From CBDCMJ01 sp965224325 (GTDB lineage Bacteria > Chloroflexota > Dehalococcoidia > Lucifugimonadales > UBA3495): a stretch of 64,000 nucleotides of DNA. Positions 61,692 through 64,000 of this stretch are shown here, one piece after another (the stretch's first letter is position 1; every line of letters starts with the position of its first letter). Made by a program: the position numbers and the translations under genes. The DNA is taken from assembly GCA_965224325.1 (NCBI GenBank), contig CBDCYT010000003.1, forward strand, positions 186,001-250,000. Reading direction: 5' to 3'. The notes beneath the pieces are model-generated. The model had not been told where the DNA came from, did not search any database, and saw only the letters and a program-made list of their open reading frames with translations.

Positions 61692-62110
61692 ACGGTTACT
61701 GCCTGGGTTGCCGGGCGGAAATGCCCCTGGTACTTGTGGGGTATGCGCTGAGTGGTAAGGGTGTCGTCCTGGGCGCCTACGCCTGCCCCGCCGGTCACCG
61801 CGTTTCCCGTACCCTGCCCCTGGACCCGCCGCCGGATGACCTGGAGGGGCGGCGCACCTACGCCATGGGCGCGGCGGCAGGCTATGCCGCCGGAGTTGCC
61901 CGGGAGGGCGGGAAGCTGGCCCGGGCCTTCCGGGCACTCCATTCCCTGGGCACGCCCCCGGGGGAGTTGCGCATAATGTTGGGGGCCTCCAGGCGCACAG
62001 TCCGGCGGATGCTGAGCGGGGAGCATCCGGGGCCCGGCACCGGGAGCTACGCGGCCGCCGCCGACCACCTGGCGACGCTGGACAGGCCGCCGGAGAACAC
62101 TCTTGGTTAA
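61688..62110 (+). CDS. Hypothetical protein with a helix-turn-helix-like segment
   Basis: 140 residues. N-terminal Cys pairs (C-L-G-C, C-P-A-G-H) suggest a metal knuckle; residues 90-125 (L-R-I-M-L-G-A-S-R-R-T-V-R-R-M-L-S-G) read like a helix-turn-helix. Possibly a small DNA-binding protein of the element. Family not recognised. Confidence 0.5.
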   Translation: MNGYCLGCRAEMPLVLVGYALSGKGVVLGAYACPAGHRVSRTLPLDPPPDDLEGRRTYAMGAAAGYAAGVAREGGKLARAFRALHSLGTPPGELRIMLGASRRTVRRMLSGEHPGPGTGSYAAAADHLATLDRPPENTLG

Positions 62111-62745
62111 AGTATAAGAAAATGACCAATCAAAACCTCCGGGGGGTCCCCGTTGCCCGCAGGCTAAATCCGGGGTTGCCATTTTCACCGGGGGAGTCCG
62201 CAACATCGCCGGCGAAAACCCCGCATATCCCGGCCCAGGGGCCGACATCCCCCCACGTCCCCCTCATGGGGCCGCCCCCTCACCCCCCCGGCAGCCGGCC
62301 GCCGACCCTGGAAAGGCCGCCGAAACTCCCGTCACTGGCTGCCGAGGGGGCCCTAAGCCGCCCGCCGCGCCGCCGAGGGCGCCATGAGCCTCCAGCCGCG
62401 CTGCCGAGGGCGTCCTGAGCCGCCCGCCGCACCGCCAGAACGGGCCAAATCGCCGGGGGAATAGGCGATCCGCCGGTCAAAAACGGCCCCCCAAATCCAC
62501 GCCGGCGCTGAATAATTATCTTCTTTGATGGGGTTTTCCTAGGGCAAATAACCCGCCGCCGCTACACCTGGGCCGGTCACCCTTACACTTGATACTAGCT
62601 GAATAAATTGGGCCATACACCTTTCCGGACGCTTGGGAGCAGACAACCCGGAGCCCGCCGCCGCAGGCACAAATCGGGGGTCCGGTCCCGGCCTGGAGTA
62701 CAAGAGCGCCACAATGTCTCGTATCCGATCTGCGGAGAGGGGACC
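62111..62745. other. Gene-poor, GC-rich Pro-coding region then AT-rich patch
   Basis: 62270-62430 holds imperfect GCCGCC/GCCGAGG repeats. 62505-62600 contains the most AT-rich DNA in this part (AATAATTATCTTCTTTGAT), a likely promoter for the gene at 62746. No gene supported. Confidence 0.4.
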
Positions 62746-63198
62746 ATGACCGCCGGGGAAGAGCAACTATTGACGGCCTACCTGCTGTCCACCGGGGAGA
62801 TCGAGGAGGCCGGCCATTTCACCGGCTGGTATGCCGCGATCCGGAACGGGAGCGCCGGCGGGGAGGTCGAGTACAAAGAGGTGTTGGCCTTGGCCGGGGC
62901 CTGGCGGCGCGGCTTCCACCAGGGTTACGTGGCCGCCCAGGAACCGCCGGAAGCGGAGGGGTTGCCCCGCCCGAGGCGTCATTATCATGTCCAGGCGTAC
63001 CGGCTGAAACGGGAGCCCGAGCGGCCAATCAAGAACCTTGCCATTACCACCGTAACCGGCGGCTACTTGAGCCGTAGCGCCGCGAACCGGGCCGCCTGGC
63101 GGGACTTTCCCGAGGAGATCACGCCGGTCCGGGAGTGCCAGGACTTGGACTGTGGCTTAGTAGCGAGTCAAAGAGGAGGTCATTACGCCGCATTATAA
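62746..63198 (+). CDS. Hypothetical protein of the accessory element
   Basis: 150 residues from ATG at 62746 (GGAGAGG upstream); a longer reading from 62608 is unlikely. Helical N-terminus (E-E-Q-L-L-T-A-Y-L-L-S-T-G), G-A-W-R-R-G-F-H-Q-G-Y-V-A-A and a C-terminal Cys pair region. No family recognised. Its stop overlaps the start region of the next, stop-interrupted frame. Confidence 0.5.
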   Translation: MTAGEEQLLTAYLLSTGEIEEAGHFTGWYAAIRNGSAGGEVEYKEVLALAGAWRRGFHQGYVAAQEPPEAEGLPRPRRHYHVQAYRLKREPERPIKNLAITTVTGGYLSRSAANRAAWRDFPEEITPVRECQDLDCGLVASQRGGHYAAL

Positions 63199-63685
63199 TC
63201 CAGGCGCCGCGCCGCCTACCACGGCCCCGCCGTCCTCCGGGCCGGGCACCACCGCGCCACCACTGGCTCCGGAGCAGCAGGCAGCCATCGACGCGTTTGG
63301 CCACGACCCCTAATTTCCACAGCAACTACGAAACGAGTTCGACCGCCCGAACCAGCAGACCGCCGCGCCGCCGATCTTGACGCCCCACCAGGAGTGGACC
63401 ATCCAGACCCTGCCCGCGGTGCTGCGGGAGCAGGTACGCCAGGAGTTGCTGCTGCGGCGCGTCTTGCCGCAGACTGCCGAGCCGGAGCCCCCGGCCCCCG
63501 TGGCCACGTTGTTTTGGGACCAGGACGAAGAGGAAGAGCGGGACCGCGACCGAGACAACCCTGGCGGGTGCTTCGGGGACTACGCGCCAGAGCCAGACAC
63601 CGGGACAATAGGCCTATTCACAACTTTAGGGGCGAGGAGACCAACTAGACGAATAGTGGAGCGGCCTGGCGCGACACCTTATTAA
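63182..63685 (+). pseudogene. Pro/Gln-rich protein interrupted by TAA (possible readthrough)
   Basis: One continuous coding-like frame: P-H-Y-N-P-G-A-A-P-P-T-T-A, then A-I-D-A-F-G-H-D-P, a TAA at 63311-63313, then F-P-Q-Q-L-R-N-E-F-D-R-P-N and on through W-T-I-Q-T-L-P-A-V-L-R to a stop at 63685. The codon after the stop keeps the frame, so it is a nonsense mutation or a readthrough site. No standard start codon is seen; AGGAGGT lies at 63174. An internal TTG at 63377 could start the 3' part. Family unknown. Confidence 0.45.
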
Positions 63686-63696
63686 GTGACCGCTAC

Positions 63697-64000
63697 GTGA
63701 GGGAGCAACGCCTGGGGTACATGACCCAGGAGCAGCTACTCGCGCATTTCCGGGCCACATTAGCCGCCAGCTATGAGGCCGGGGGAGAACTTGGGGCCGC
63801 GGATCAAGTGGCCACCGCCGCCCACGCTGTCTACCAGGGGGCGGTTGTCAAGTACGGCGCGAGTCTGCAGGAGGTTGAGGCCGTCACGGCGGAACACGGG
63901 ACCGCATACGAAGTCTATGAGGGCCACGCCGCCTCCTGCGCCGGCACACTGTCGCGCTACCTGGACCTGCGGGCGCCCGCCGCCGCCGCGATAGGCGAGT
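63697..64000 (+). CDS. Hypothetical protein, cut by the window end
   Basis: Frame from GTG at 63697 (or ATG at 63721) to the end of the window: Y-M-T-Q-E-Q-L-L-A-H-F-R-A-T, then helical Ala/Glu-rich sequence. Coding-like sequence extends upstream to a TAG at 63646, so the start is uncertain. No family recognised. Confidence 0.45.
   Translation, partial: MREQRLGYMTQEQLLAHFRATLAASYEAGGELGAADQVATAAHAVYQGAVVKYGASLQEVEAVTAEHGTAYEVYEGHAASCAGTLSRYLDLRAPAAAAIGE

Overview
The window looks like a chromosomal segment of a moderately GC-rich bacterium, most plausibly a Chloroflexota member (Dehalococcoidia or SAR202-like). The grounds are the single-polypeptide transaldolase/glucose-6-phosphate isomerase, several lipoproteins with long Thr-Pro linkers, and scattered single-gene catabolic functions (LLM flavoenzyme, GMC oxidoreductase, amidase, Gfo/Idh/MocA). 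This lineage call is an inference; no rRNA is present.

Layout. 0-14 kb is core and catabolic metabolism: a CocE-type hydrolase, a pyruvate/acetoin-type 2-oxoacid dehydrogenase set (E1 alpha, E1 beta, E2 with two E3-binding domains), 6-phosphogluconate dehydrogenase, a DUF2090 aldolase-like protein, the Tal-Pgi fusion, tRNA-Gly(CCC), MsrA and a 2-keto-4-pentenoate hydratase-like protein. 14-25 kb is accessory: lipoproteins, ribosomal protein S21, a run of small minus-strand genes (zinc ribbons, a HicB-like protein, a DUF6941-like protein), a transposase, and a selenocysteine tRNA whose acceptor/T helix appears to be 9/3. 25-32 kb is core again: FmdB zinc ribbon, dtd, DinB, and a minus-strand miaB-nadA-nadB-nadC run for NAD synthesis.

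32-34.5 kb is a graveyard: a MITE, a broken IS701-type transposase, a fragment resembling a type IIG/Eco57I-like methylase, and a three-repeat decayed CRISPR relic with no cas genes. 34.5-50.8 kb carries catabolic and transport genes: GMC oxidoreductase, GlcG-like protein, amidase, a solute-binding protein, LLM oxidoreductase, Gfo/Idh/MocA oxidoreductase, an alpha/beta hydrolase with a Cys nucleophile, an RND pump without partners, a methyltransferase and a frameshifted peptide-binding lipoprotein.

51-64 kb is dominated by mobile DNA: a dead P4-type integrase fused to a truncated tRNA-Arg, two further tRNA fragments, an IS701 element whose target duplication was later hit by an IS5-family element, an IS21 fragment ended by a 70-bp palindrome, an orphan znuA and a Fur/Zur regulator separated by an IS701-derived MITE, an IS1380 element, and an AlpA-led set of small unknown genes running off the right edge.

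The strongest unexplained signals are three small inverted-repeat element families with visible ends (and target duplications for two of them), the unusual tRNA-Sec with a 77-nt hairpin element beside it, the MITE that separates predicted Zur boxes from znuA, and recurrent one-base frame differences at poly-G tracts.
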